Position numbers and translations under genes: made by a program. The notes under the pieces are model-generated. The model worked only from the letters and a program-made list of their open reading frames with translations. It was not told where the DNA came from and did not search any database. A stretch of 64,000 bases of DNA from Thalassocella blandensis (GTDB lineage: Bacteria; Pseudomonadota; Gammaproteobacteria; Pseudomonadales; Cellvibrionaceae): assembly GCA_902141825.1 (NCBI GenBank), contig CABFPG010000003.1, forward strand, positions 1-64,000, in the 5' to 3' direction. Shown here one piece after another: positions 14,771 to 24,421 of this stretch. How positions within the stretch are numbered: the first letter of the stretch is position 1; each line of letters starts with the position of its first letter.

Positions 14771-16681
14771 TTTTTTCTCCATATTAAAGGCTACAGGTGT
14801 TCCATGCTTGAACCTATTTAGCCAAAGTAAGCTTTATATTCGTCATATAAATAAAACTAAGATGTGTGTTGTAATTATGCTTTAACTCGAAATTGAATTG
14901 ATCAATAGATTCATATCCTTTTTCCTTATCCTTTGAAATTCGACAGATTTTCCATGTATAGTCGAATCAATTCTATTTTTTCGTGATAAAAAACTGTGTG
15001 CCATAAGAGACGTGAATAGTTTGAACTCTTTTCCTTGAAAAATAACATCCATTAAATTAAGTAGGTTTTAAGTATCCAAATTCCTACTAAGATGCAAAGT
15101 ATAATGTTAATTTTAGATTCGTCAATCATAAAATATTCACTTTATGCCTCTTATAGGTTTTACAATAGGATGCATACAAGAATGTTCAACCTTCCTCGCA
15201 ATGCTCTTAGAGTGCAGAAAATTATATGTTGTTTTTTAAACTATTTGTAGGAAATTAGCTTTGCTGTGAGATCCCATTTTGCCGGACTTAAGCAAGCGCC
15301 TAAAACCCAGCCACACTCTTTACTTGTTAAGATCTGGAATCCACGGTGCCCCCCCCCCCCAAATTAGAGGAAGCAGCATGAAAAAAGATAAATACAACTT
15401 GCAGGAACCAATTCAAATATTCGAAATATTCTGGCTTAACTCAAACACACCTTTGCAATGAACAGAATGAAAACCCTAAGCACTTTAGTTTAAAACCCTC
15501 AAAAATGATGATGATCAAAACGAACAGTTTTGTCTAGATTGGAGTTAATACAACTTAGTCGTCTTCGTTGACTCTCACGATCTAAGTTGAACGCTGCAAA
15601 TTTTATGTCCAGAAAGTATGTCATAAGAGTCGTTATAGCATTGGCTTGTCGACTAGAGTGGTGACATGGCAGTAAAATATTGACATTTATCTAAATCGAG
15701 ATACGGCGAAATTCCGTAACGCGATTAACAGGCTTTCATTTATTGGTACCGAAGTGCAGGAATGTCGCCGTTCGATCGATCGTCGTTTGTCTTTTGTAAT
15801 ATGTGCAGATCTCAGTTTAAGGCACTGCATTAGGATGAAACTGAATTTTCGTTATATCCTGAACGTTTTGCAAAAGATAGATTCAAATACCCCAAGTGTG
15901 TGAGCTCGCAAGAAACAAGCATTACTAATGAACAATGATACTGAATGAGCGGTTTTAATTTTACCAAGATAAAGCCACATTATCAGTTGTAATTTAGCAG
16001 GATCAACTAAACTTTCTTGATATAACACACGCCACTAATGACAAAGTTAAACTACAAAAAGAGGACCATAAACGGCTAGAGACACTTGTGTCAACTTGCT
16101 GGAAGAACAGCTTCGCTTAATGAGAAGCAACAAGTTTACTTCTTTAAGCAAAAGAGTTTCTCTAGATCAATGCGGATTTTTTGTAGTTGGATTGGCGCTT
16201 ACGTATAAGTAGTCACAAATACTTCTTTATTGAAAGATCAAACGATTAAAAATGTTTAATCGACAAGGAATTATGCGCCAACAAAAAATGACACATAAAA
16301 CGTTGAGCTTCAAATTTAGATTAAAGGCTAGGGAGATATATCAATCAAAAAGGAATCCTCCGTGCATTACACTTGTCGCATCATATTTTCTTTTTCCATT
16401 TAGAAAATATTATCTTCTAAGCCTAAAAAGGCCAAGAATTAACTCAACCAAAAAAGGCATGTTTCCAATCCGGTTTTCAGATCGTCATATATAATTAAAG
16501 CAATTGGCTTCAAGATAAGCAGCCATATTACAACCTACCTTAAAGATATGTCAAAGTTTCTTCTTACCGATAAACATTTTTATACAAAGTAATAACAAGA
16601 CGCAAAAACACATAATCAGTCCTATTCAAAAAGAAAACTTTGACTCAGACCAAGCCTGGATAGCGTAAAAATTCGCCGCAC
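14771..16681. other. Gene-poor interval
   Basis: About 1.9 kb without a convincing gene on either strand. It includes the promoter side of the rhs shell gene, a run of twelve C at 15349-15360, a 10-bp inverted repeat GTCAAAGTTT (16550-16559) with AAACTTTGAC (16636-16645) downstream of glgA, and an 8-bp inverted repeat CAACTTAG/CTAAGTTG at 15551-15589. A 76-codon stop-free stretch at 15676-15903 has no start or recognisable motif. The interval may be eroded DNA of a former mobile segment. Confidence 0.6.
15349..15360. repeat. Run of twelve C
   Basis: A C12 homopolymer in AT-rich DNA. It ends 17 bases before a possible ATG (15378) preceded by AGAGGAAG, which opens only a 27-codon frame. It is a slippage-prone or error-prone site. 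Confidence 0.9.
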
Positions 16682-18235
16682 TCAGTACAACAAATCAATA
16701 TACTGCTTGGCCGAACTACTCCAGGTAAACCTCTCTTTTTTTGCCTGGTCCACTAACGCATCCCAAATTTCACGGTTTTTATTGTACAAACCCATGGCTT
16801 CTGTAAACAAATCTACCATGGCTTGGGCTTGGTCATTTACATTGCTCGCTTCGAAAACAAAACCGTTTTTAGTATGTTCTACCGTATCTTTTAATCCACC
16901 AACGCCGTTAACAAGGCAGGGTTGACCGGCGCGCATGGCGAGCATTTGACTGATACCACAAGGTTCAAATGAGCTTGGCATGAGGAATAAGTTGCCGAAT
17001 TTGAATAGCTCTTGTGAGAGTGCATCGGAATATCCGTTGAGGAAAATGAAATTTTTATTAGCGCCGCTTGCCTGCACTAAAAATTTTTCCATGCTGGCAT
17101 CTCCACTGCCTAACATTAACAATGTCCCGTGACTGCCGAGCTTATCCAGCAAATGGTAGATGGCCGGACGGTTGTCTGCCAAAGGCGTTTGCAGTAGTCG
17201 TGCTTTTTGTTCTGTTAAGCGTCCTACCGATACCACGGTAAAACCCACATTTTTTTGTGTTTGCCAGTGGGCGATGCGTTTTTCAGCCAGCCAGTGCGCT
17301 GTTGCCAGCTGTACACTTTTACTTGCCCACAATTCTATATTTCCCAGCATTAATGGGATGAGTTTGGCCCGAGTTAACGGTTTATAATTTACGTTTGCGG
17401 GGTATTCACACCCGTTAATAATACCGAAAAGTTCGCCGCGCTCACTGCGGCGATGTAAGTCATATTCCAACCCTTCACCACCATAGATTCCATTTTTATG
17501 ATCACTTGCTTGCAGTATTTCTTTAGCATAGGTGGGTGAAACGGTATTCACTTTATCCGCTAACAGAATGCCGGCTCGCATGGGATTAATGCAATCAGTA
17601 AAGCGAGGGTCTAATACTTTATCAAAACTGTATCGCAAGCCCGGAAACCAGGCATCCAATGAGGAGACATCATCTTTTACCGGGCGAATCCCCTGCATGG
17701 CCAAATTGTGAATGGTGTATACGGTATGAATATTAGTAAGCGAGCGATATTCCCGTGCGTATTTCATTAGCACTAATAACAAAGCGGAGTGCCAATCATG
17801 ACAGTGAATCACATTCGGTCGAGGCAATATTCCTGAGACTAAAGCTTGTGCAACGGCCGCACAAAAGAATGCAAACTTGGTTGCATCTGTTGCAAAAGGT
17901 CGCCCCTCTTCATCATTGCAATACACCGTTTCACCTTTTGGGTAAAACTCTTCATGATGCATTATATAGTTCGTGACTGACTGCTTGCGGTCTTTGACTT
18001 TTAGCACCTGTACTTTCGCTGGTTGACCACGAAAATACACATCGCACTCACCACATGGTTCCAAGTTGTTTAAGCGGGATAGGAAACCGTAAGACGGTAT
18101 AACAACATCGACAATACAATTGTGTTTTGCCAAAGCACCAGGTAAATCACGAATAACATCACCTACCCCACCGACCTTAGCACCCGGCAGAGCATCGTTC
18201 TCTGCCGCAACCATTAAAACTCTTTTTTCTGACAT
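16682..18235 (-). CDS. glgA: Glycogen synthase (ADP-glucose)
   Basis: A 517-aa GT5 enzyme that transfers glucose from ADP-glucose to the non-reducing end of alpha-1,4-glucan in the cytoplasm. The N-terminal ADP-glucose loop is K20-V-G-G, in AKVGGVGDVIRDLP. The C-terminal nucleotide-binding part has VVSVGRLTEQKA, FLMPSSFEPCGISQMLAMR and GVGGLKDTVEH, the last holding the usual donor-binding Glu/Cys/Gly. Length is somewhat above E. coli GlgA (477 aa). It is the last gene of the glycogen operon and starts 8 nt after the glgC stop, implying coupled translation. No clear terminator follows. Confidence 0.95.
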   Translation of the reverse strand: MSEKRVLMVAAENDALPGAKVGGVGDVIRDLPGALAKHNCIVDVVIPSYGFLSRLNNLEPCGECDVYFRGQPAKVQVLKVKDRKQSVTNYIMHHEEFYPKGETVYCNDEEGRPFATDATKFAFFCAAVAQALVSGILPRPNVIHCHDWHSALLLVLMKYAREYRSLTNIHTVYTIHNLAMQGIRPVKDDVSSLDAWFPGLRYSFDKVLDPRFTDCINPMRAGILLADKVNTVSPTYAKEILQASDHKNGIYGGEGLEYDLHRRSERGELFGIINGCEYPANVNYKPLTRAKLIPLMLGNIELWASKSVQLATAHWLAEKRIAHWQTQKNVGFTVVSVGRLTEQKARLLQTPLADNRPAIYHLLDKLGSHGTLLMLGSGDASMEKFLVQASGANKNFIFLNGYSDALSQELFKFGNLFLMPSSFEPCGISQMLAMRAGQPCLVNGVGGLKDTVEHTKNGFVFEASNVNDQAQAMVDLFTEAMGLYNKNREIWDALVDQAKKERFTWSSSAKQYIDLLY

Positions 18236-18243
18236 GCGATTAA

Positions 18244-19509
18244 CTACTGCTCTGGACCTTGACCTAACATTGCTCGGGTGACTAGCACAACGCCTTTTTT
18301 AGTCACGCGAAATCCGCGTGCTTTATCGTGTTCGTGGTCATGGCCAATGACCATGCCTTCAGGGATCTGGCAGCCGCTGTCAATAATGACGCGTTTCAAT
18401 TTCGCATTCCGGTGAATTTCTGCTTCCGGCAATATTACTGATTCTTCGATATCAGTAAATGAGTGAACATGAACGCTGGAGAACAGCAATGACTTTTTAA
18501 CGTGGCCACCGGACACAATACAACCACCCGACACCATCGAATCTACGGCATAACCGCGACGGTTGTCATCGTCAAACACGAATTTTGCAGGTGGTAGTTG
18601 TTTTTGATATGTCCAGATCGGCCAGTGGTGGTTATATATATTTAACTGAGGGTCTGGCGAAATCATTTCCATGTTTGCCTGCCAGAATGAATCCAGTGTA
18701 CCCACATCTCGCCAGTAAGAAATTTCATTGGTATCCGGATCACGAAAGCGATAGGCATTTACGTTATGAGAGTCGATAATTTCCGGAATAATATTTTTAC
18801 CGAAATCATGCTCAGACTCTGGGTCTTTCGCATCTTTACGTAACTGCTCGAACAAAAACTCTGTATTAAATACGTAATTTCCCATCGACGCTAAAGTATG
18901 CCCAGGCATATCTTTTAATTCGGTTGGGTGTGCAGGCTTTTCGTCAAAGCGGCGAATTCGGTCATTTTCGTCCACCGTCATCACGCCGAATGAACCCGCG
19001 GCCTCTTCAATAGGCACTTCAATACAGGAGACCGTCATATCCGCTCCACTTTCCACGTGTGCAGCCAACATCGACCCGTAGTCCATTTGGTAAATATGAT
19101 CTCCGGAAAGTACCAATACATATTTAGGCATTTGCTCCTGTATGATATCGATATTTTGGTAAAGCGCATCTGCGGTTCCCTGATACCAGTTTGGAGAGTA
19201 TCTCTGCGAGGCTGGCAAGATCTCCACATACTCGCCCAACTCGTTTTTAAAGTGACTCCAACCATGCATTACATGGCGAATCAGTGAGTGTGCTTTGTAT
19301 TGGGTGAGAATACCTATTCGGCGAATACCAGAGTTGACACAATTGGACAGCGGGAAATCGATAATTCTGAATTTCCCACCAAAATGCAATGCTGGCTTGG
19401 CTCGCCAATCTGTTAATTCATGTAATCGACTGCCTCGGCCACCGGCGAGTACCAGTGCCACGGTGTCTCGAGTCAACCTACTTACAAAACGAGAGTTGGG
19501 ATCAAGCAT
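18244..19509 (-). CDS. glgC: Glucose-1-phosphate adenylyltransferase
   Basis: A 421-aa enzyme making ADP-glucose from ATP and glucose-1-phosphate, the committed and usually allosterically regulated step of bacterial glycogen synthesis. The nucleotide loop is [20 protein letters not shown] (about 19-38), followed by [13 protein letters not shown] and the substrate segment [13 protein letters not shown]. The left-handed beta-helix C-terminus includes [11 protein letters not shown] and SVILPEAEI. The ATG has AGGAG seven bases upstream. A gap of 242 nt separates it from glgP, so glgC-glgA may have its own promoter, although I saw no clear consensus. Confidence 0.96.
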   Translation of the reverse strand: MLDPNSRFVSRLTRDTVALVLAGGRGSRLHELTDWRAKPALHFGGKFRIIDFPLSNCVNSGIRRIGILTQYKAHSLIRHVMHGWSHFKNELGEYVEILPASQRYSPNWYQGTADALYQNIDIIQEQMPKYVLVLSGDHIYQMDYGSMLAAHVESGADMTVSCIEVPIEEAAGSFGVMTVDENDRIRRFDEKPAHPTELKDMPGHTLASMGNYVFNTEFLFEQLRKDAKDPESEHDFGKNIIPEIIDSHNVNAYRFRDPDTNEISYWRDVGTLDSFWQANMEMISPDPQLNIYNHHWPIWTYQKQLPPAKFVFDDDNRRGYAVDSMVSGGCIVSGGHVKKSLLFSSVHVHSFTDIEESVILPEAEIHRNAKLKRVIIDSGCQIPEGMVIGHDHEHDKARGFRVTKKGVVLVTRAMLGQGPEQ

Positions 19510-19751
19510 GTAGCGTCTCCTATTGTTTGACTAAGCTTTTACACTTTTATTGTTATTATTCATCCGCTATTGGTAAGTTATTATTTTCCAACGCGCGGTG
19601 ATAGGTTGTAATTAATTGCCGACAGCGGTACCTCTGAAAACGCATTTCGCACCACACTTTTTGCGTTTAATTTTGCTTGATCAGCACGTTATTTTTATCG
19701 TTCTTTGCTTTTGACTTCTTTCGCTTTTGAGTTCCTTCCTGGAACTAAAAT

Positions 19752-22211
19752 TTATTTTTCAACCTGTAGTGACCAGATATCCCTCGCGTATTCAGCAATG
19801 GTTCTGTCACTAGAAAACTGCCCGCTGGAAGCGGTATTACGAATACTGGAAGTTACCCAGGCATCACGCGTTTGGTAGGCTTGAGCGGCCTTTTCCTGGC
19901 ACTCGATATAACTGCGGAAATCCGCTGCAACCATCCAGGGATCATTCGGATTTCGAATAGATTGAATAATTGGTTCGAATATTCCAGGTTCAAACATACT
20001 AAAATGCCCACATTCGATCAAATGTATGACACGTCTTAAGTCTTCGTCGACAGAAATCAGGTCATTTGGGTTGTTATTTGCGCGATAAATTGGAATATCT
20101 TCCACTTTCAATCCAAACAAAAAGAAGTGTTCGCTCCCTACGGCGTCCATAATTTCAATGTTGGCGCCATCATAAGTCCCTATGGTTAAAGCGCCATTCA
20201 TCATAAATTTCATATTCCCCGTACCGGAGGCCTCTTTTCCCGCCGTGGAAATCTGCTCCGATAAATCCGTCGCCGGACAAATTACTTCCATTGATGTGAC
20301 CCGATAATTCGGGAAAAACGCCAACTTTAATTGTTCAGAAACTTTTGCATCAGTGTTAATCACATGCGCAACATTGTTAACCAGCTTAATGATAAGTTTG
20401 GCAAGCGCATAACCCGGTGCAGCTTTACCCCCGATTAATACACAACGGGGCATCACATCGGCCGCTTCGCCACGCACAATTTTGTCGTATAGATGAATGA
20501 CGTGTAATACATTAAGCAATTGCCGCTTGTATTCATGAATGCGCTTAACTTGCACATCAAACATAAATTGCTCATTAAACTGGACCCCACATTTTTCCTG
20601 GACCAGTTTAGCCAGTGCAACTTTATTTTTTTGTTTGGACTTGTACCATTGCTCTTTGAGCGAGCTATCATTTGCAAAATCATGCAGCTTAGATAGCTCA
20701 TCCAGATTCGTAATCCATTTATCACCAATTGTATCGGTAATAATACGGCTTAACGATGGGTTGCAATGAGACAACCATCGTCGAGGAGTAACACCGTTAG
20801 TCTTGTTATTAAACTTCTCAGGCCACATTTCATAAAAGTCTTTAAACAATCCGCTGGTGAGAAGACGCGAATGTAAAGCGGCTACACCGTTGACAGAAAA
20901 AGACCCGACAATTGCAAGATAAGCCATGCGCACATGAGGAGAATCCCCCTCTTCAATAATCGACATGCGTCTCTGACGATCGGTATCGCCTGGCCATCGA
21001 TGCGCGACATCACACAAAAAGCGGCTGTTAATTTCGTAAATAATATCGAGGATTCTCGGCAGCAATTGCCCAATCATTCGAACGGACCACTTCTCCAAAG
21101 CTTCAGGCAGCAGGGTGTGATTGGTATAGGCCATGGTCTGACGCACAATATCCCAACTTTCGTCCCAGGCAACGCCATATTCATCAACCAAAATACGCAT
21201 TAATTCGGCAACGGCCAGAGTGGGATGTGTGTCGTTTAATTGAAAACAGTGGAATTGAGCAAATTTCGAAAAATTAGCACCATGCTCTTTCACCCATCCT
21301 TTTACAACATCCTGCAGGCTCGCGGAGGCTAAAAAATATTGTTGACGTAAACGAAGCTCTTTTCCGTTTTCGCTGGCATCATTCGGGTACAGCACCATCG
21401 TAATTTGTTCAGCAAGGTTCTTCTGTGCAACAGCATCGGAGTAATCACCAGCATTAAACTCATCAAGATTAAATTCGTCTGATGCTGCAGCTTTCCATAA
21501 GCGCAACGTGTTAACACAATCATTTTGATAGCCAGGAATAGGCATATCGTAAGGTACCGCCAATACATTTTGAGTATTGGCCCAGCGAACACAGAATTTC
21601 CCCTGGTCGTTCGTGTACTGCTCTGAATACCCATAAAACTTCACTGTTTGCGTGTGTCTGGGCCGTTCAATCTCCCAGGGATTACCTTCACGCAACCAAT
21701 GGTCTGGATGCTCCACCTGTCGCCCTTCAGTAATGCTCTGATGAAACATGCCGTACTCATAGCGAATACCATAACCAATTACTGGCAACCCCAAAGTTGC
21801 GCAACTATCCATAAAGCAAGCAGCTAATCGCCCAAGGCCACCATTTCCCAACCCCGCGTCCCGCTCGTGCTCTTCAATATGTTCATAGTTACAGCAAAAG
21901 TCGGCCAGAGCTTCATGCACCTGTTTTTCCAGCCCCAGGTTTAACACGGCATTGTTTAGACTACGACCAAGTAAGAATTCCAGCGATAAATAATATACTT
22001 TTTTACGGGACTTACTTTTTTCGTTGTTTTTGGTTTCGCGCCAGCGCTCCATAATACGATCGCGTATAGTCAATGCTAAAGCGTGCAGCATTTCACCGTC
22101 TGGCTCATCCGTATCAAAGCGACCTAGCGTGAAATTAAAATGGCGATGTAAGTCAGCAGTTACGTGCTTGCTGCCATTTTTCAGTGTAAATTTATGCTTT
22201 TCAGAGCTCAT
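19752..22211 (-). CDS. glgP: Glycogen/maltodextrin phosphorylase
   Basis: An 819-aa GT35 enzyme that phosphorolyses alpha-1,4-glucan to glucose-1-phosphate. The PLP lysine is K668 within EASGTGNMKF, followed by MNGALTIGTYDGANIEI. Other family blocks are YYLSLEFLLGRSLNNA, AGLGNGGLGRLAACFMDS, FNDTHPT-like QLNDTHPTLAVAEL and NKTNGVTPRRW. Length is near E. coli GlgP (815 aa). It lies 25 nt after glgX in the same direction and supplies glucose-1-phosphate that can return to GlgC or enter glycolysis. Confidence 0.96.
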   Translation of the reverse strand: MSSEKHKFTLKNGSKHVTADLHRHFNFTLGRFDTDEPDGEMLHALALTIRDRIMERWRETKNNEKSKSRKKVYYLSLEFLLGRSLNNAVLNLGLEKQVHEALADFCCNYEHIEEHERDAGLGNGGLGRLAACFMDSCATLGLPVIGYGIRYEYGMFHQSITEGRQVEHPDHWLREGNPWEIERPRHTQTVKFYGYSEQYTNDQGKFCVRWANTQNVLAVPYDMPIPGYQNDCVNTLRLWKAAASDEFNLDEFNAGDYSDAVAQKNLAEQITMVLYPNDASENGKELRLRQQYFLASASLQDVVKGWVKEHGANFSKFAQFHCFQLNDTHPTLAVAELMRILVDEYGVAWDESWDIVRQTMAYTNHTLLPEALEKWSVRMIGQLLPRILDIIYEINSRFLCDVAHRWPGDTDRQRRMSIIEEGDSPHVRMAYLAIVGSFSVNGVAALHSRLLTSGLFKDFYEMWPEKFNNKTNGVTPRRWLSHCNPSLSRIITDTIGDKWITNLDELSKLHDFANDSSLKEQWYKSKQKNKVALAKLVQEKCGVQFNEQFMFDVQVKRIHEYKRQLLNVLHVIHLYDKIVRGEAADVMPRCVLIGGKAAPGYALAKLIIKLVNNVAHVINTDAKVSEQLKLAFFPNYRVTSMEVICPATDLSEQISTAGKEASGTGNMKFMMNGALTIGTYDGANIEIMDAVGSEHFFLFGLKVEDIPIYRANNNPNDLISVDEDLRRVIHLIECGHFSMFEPGIFEPIIQSIRNPNDPWMVAADFRSYIECQEKAAQAYQTRDAWVTSSIRNTASSGQFSSDRTIAEYARDIWSLQVEK

Positions 22212-22236
22212 ATATCAACCCATCATCGTTTCTAAA

Positions 22237-24420
22237 TTAAAACACGGCGGACAATAGCTGCATGGATTTCGCCAGCAAAGTAATTTGAGATTTCTTTTCC
22301 AGAACTTTTTTCGCGGGTACACCGTCACTCTCACAGGTATCCAACAAACAATCCCAGCGTTTAATTTTATTGGTGTCCATTAACGTAAATTCGCGTTTTT
22401 CACTACTCGCATTAAACAACACCAACAACAAGGTTTTTTTAATTTTTTTGCGGTCAAAAATATTGTTTTCCAACACCCAGCCTAAAGTGTGACGCTGAAG
22501 TTCTTTCCACTGCCCCTCCTGCATCTCTTCACCAAGCTCATTCACCCACATCACACGGCAATCGTCTTTATCTTCTGGCTCATCTGGGCGATGAATGTAA
22601 CTTAAGGAGGTTAAGATGGGATACTCTTGACGCAGACCAGTCACATATTGCGTAAAGTCCTGTAAACAACGATTTTCACCGGATATTTTCTTCCAATCCA
22701 GCCAATTAATATCATTGTCCTGACAATAAGCGTTGTTATTTCCTCCCTGTGTTCGGCCACACTCATCGCCAGCCAATAGCATGGGAGTCCCCTGAGACAA
22801 AAACAAAGTTGCTATAAAATTACGTTTTTGTCGCGCGCGTAACTCCAACACTTTTGAGTTATGCGTTTCACCTTCTTCTCCGTGGTTATCACTGAAATTT
22901 GAGTGATGGCCATCATTATTATTTTCTTTATTGGCAAAATTATTTCGATTTTTATAGCTCACCATGTCATTCAGCGTAAAGCCGTCGTGACTGGTTACAA
23001 AATTTATTGTTGCATACGGTGCTCTTCCAGAATGTTCGAACAAATCACTAGAGCCGTGTATCCTACGGGCAAACTCTGGCAACATGCCCTCATCACCGCG
23101 CCAGAATTGTCGTACGGTATCCCTAAAGCGGTCATTCCATTCACTCCAACCGGAAGGATAGTTACCCAGCTGATATCCTCCTGGACCAATGTCCCAGGGC
23201 TCGGCAATAAATTTACACGCGTTCAGGCTTGGGTCCTGGCGCACCGCATCGAAAAAGCCACTGCCGGGGTCAAAACCATGTACTTCTCTGCCAAGAACCG
23301 TCGCCAGATCAAAACGAAATCCATCCACATTCATGGTATTCGCCCAGTACCGCAAACTGTCCATAACCATTTGCAATACTCGCGGGTGTTTTACGTTTAA
23401 CGTGTTTCCGCATCCGGTGTCATTGGCATAAAAGCGTGCATCATGAGAGGCGAGACAATAATACGAGGCATTGTCGATACCACGAAATGATAGTGTGGGG
23501 CCGAGGTGGTTTCCTTCTGCCGTATGGTTGTATACAACATCAAGAATAACTTCGATACCGGCCTCATGGTAAGCATCAACCATGCGGCGAAACTCAGCTC
23601 GCTCGCCAACAGACAAATACGGTGCATGGGCGGAAAAAAAAGATAACGTGTTGTAACCCCAGTAGTTTGTGAGCTCATGGTTCAACAGAAAGTGCTCATC
23701 GATAAAGGCATGTACGGGTAACAATTCAATGGCGGTAACCCCTAAACCTTTTACATAATCTACCACTTCCGGCCGCATCATACCTGCAAAAGTACCACGC
23801 TCCCCCATCGGAACGCCCATGTGAAGTTTTGTAAATCCCTTCACATGCGTTTCATATATCACCGTTTTATTCCAGGGAACTTTTGGTTTTCCAGCAGGCT
23901 GTTTGCTTGCAGCAGATTTACTGGTCGATTTTGGCAAATACAGCCTACCTGAATCTTCACGTAAAACTGCTTCCAGATCACTATCATCAAGCGCAACTGA
24001 CTTCGGTACGATATGCGCGTTGTCTCGCGTATCCATTATTAGGTCTTGATCTTTGTGACTCTGATCATAACCAAATGCCAAATCGGACCAGCGAAAGCTG
24101 CCGTGCAGTTTTTTCGCATAGGGGTCAATCAATAATTTGTGATGATTGAACCGGTGTCCCGCATGCGGGTCCCAGGGACCATGTACTCGATAGCCGTACA
24201 AAGTACCTGGCTTTAACCCTTCAATATGGATATGCCAAACATGATCGGTGCAATGGCTTAGCTCAAAACGCTTAAATTCTTTAAGCCCAAAGCGATCAAA
24301 TATACACAGCTCGATTCGTTCAGCATGAGCCGAGAACAATGCAAAGTTAATGCCCTTGGCTGTGACGGTTGCACCCAACGGATAGGGGTCACCCTCGGAA
24401 ATTTTATGCCAATTGAACAT
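22237..24420 (-). CDS. glgX: Glycogen debranching enzyme (isoamylase type)
   Basis: A 727-aa GH13 enzyme hydrolysing alpha-1,6 branches of phosphorylase-limit dextrin. The start is set at ATG 24418-24420, with AGGA just upstream and the stop of glgB two bases away, rather than eight codons earlier. An N-terminal CBM48-like domain (YPLGATVTAKGINFALFS) precedes the GH13 barrel. The nucleophile region is VDGFRFDLATVLGR, the acid/base region FIAEPWDIGPGGYQLG, and the third acidic site FVTSHDGFTLNDMVSY. Length is slightly above E. coli GlgX (657 aa). Confidence 0.94.
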   Translation of the reverse strand: MFNWHKISEGDPYPLGATVTAKGINFALFSAHAERIELCIFDRFGLKEFKRFELSHCTDHVWHIHIEGLKPGTLYGYRVHGPWDPHAGHRFNHHKLLIDPYAKKLHGSFRWSDLAFGYDQSHKDQDLIMDTRDNAHIVPKSVALDDSDLEAVLREDSGRLYLPKSTSKSAASKQPAGKPKVPWNKTVIYETHVKGFTKLHMGVPMGERGTFAGMMRPEVVDYVKGLGVTAIELLPVHAFIDEHFLLNHELTNYWGYNTLSFFSAHAPYLSVGERAEFRRMVDAYHEAGIEVILDVVYNHTAEGNHLGPTLSFRGIDNASYYCLASHDARFYANDTGCGNTLNVKHPRVLQMVMDSLRYWANTMNVDGFRFDLATVLGREVHGFDPGSGFFDAVRQDPSLNACKFIAEPWDIGPGGYQLGNYPSGWSEWNDRFRDTVRQFWRGDEGMLPEFARRIHGSSDLFEHSGRAPYATINFVTSHDGFTLNDMVSYKNRNNFANKENNNDGHHSNFSDNHGEEGETHNSKVLELRARQKRNFIATLFLSQGTPMLLAGDECGRTQGGNNNAYCQDNDINWLDWKKISGENRCLQDFTQYVTGLRQEYPILTSLSYIHRPDEPEDKDDCRVMWVNELGEEMQEGQWKELQRHTLGWVLENNIFDRKKIKKTLLLVLFNASSEKREFTLMDTNKIKRWDCLLDTCESDGVPAKKVLEKKSQITLLAKSMQLLSAVF

Positions 24421-24421
24421 A

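Noticed and set aside
15378-15461. A possible 27-aa gene (MKKDKYNLQEPIQIFEIFWL...) after the C12 run with an AGAGGAAG site upstream
   Set aside because: It is too short, has no recognisable motif and is not supported by neighbours. It could be the start of a lost gene.
16252-16494. An 80-codon plus-strand frame in the gene-poor interval
   Set aside because: Composition looks random and there is no ribosome binding site or family match.
1-16681. A CRISPR array made from the repeated sequences in the accessory region
   Set aside because: The repeats are three dispersed 799-bp elements and their ends, not short regularly spaced repeats, and no cas genes are present.
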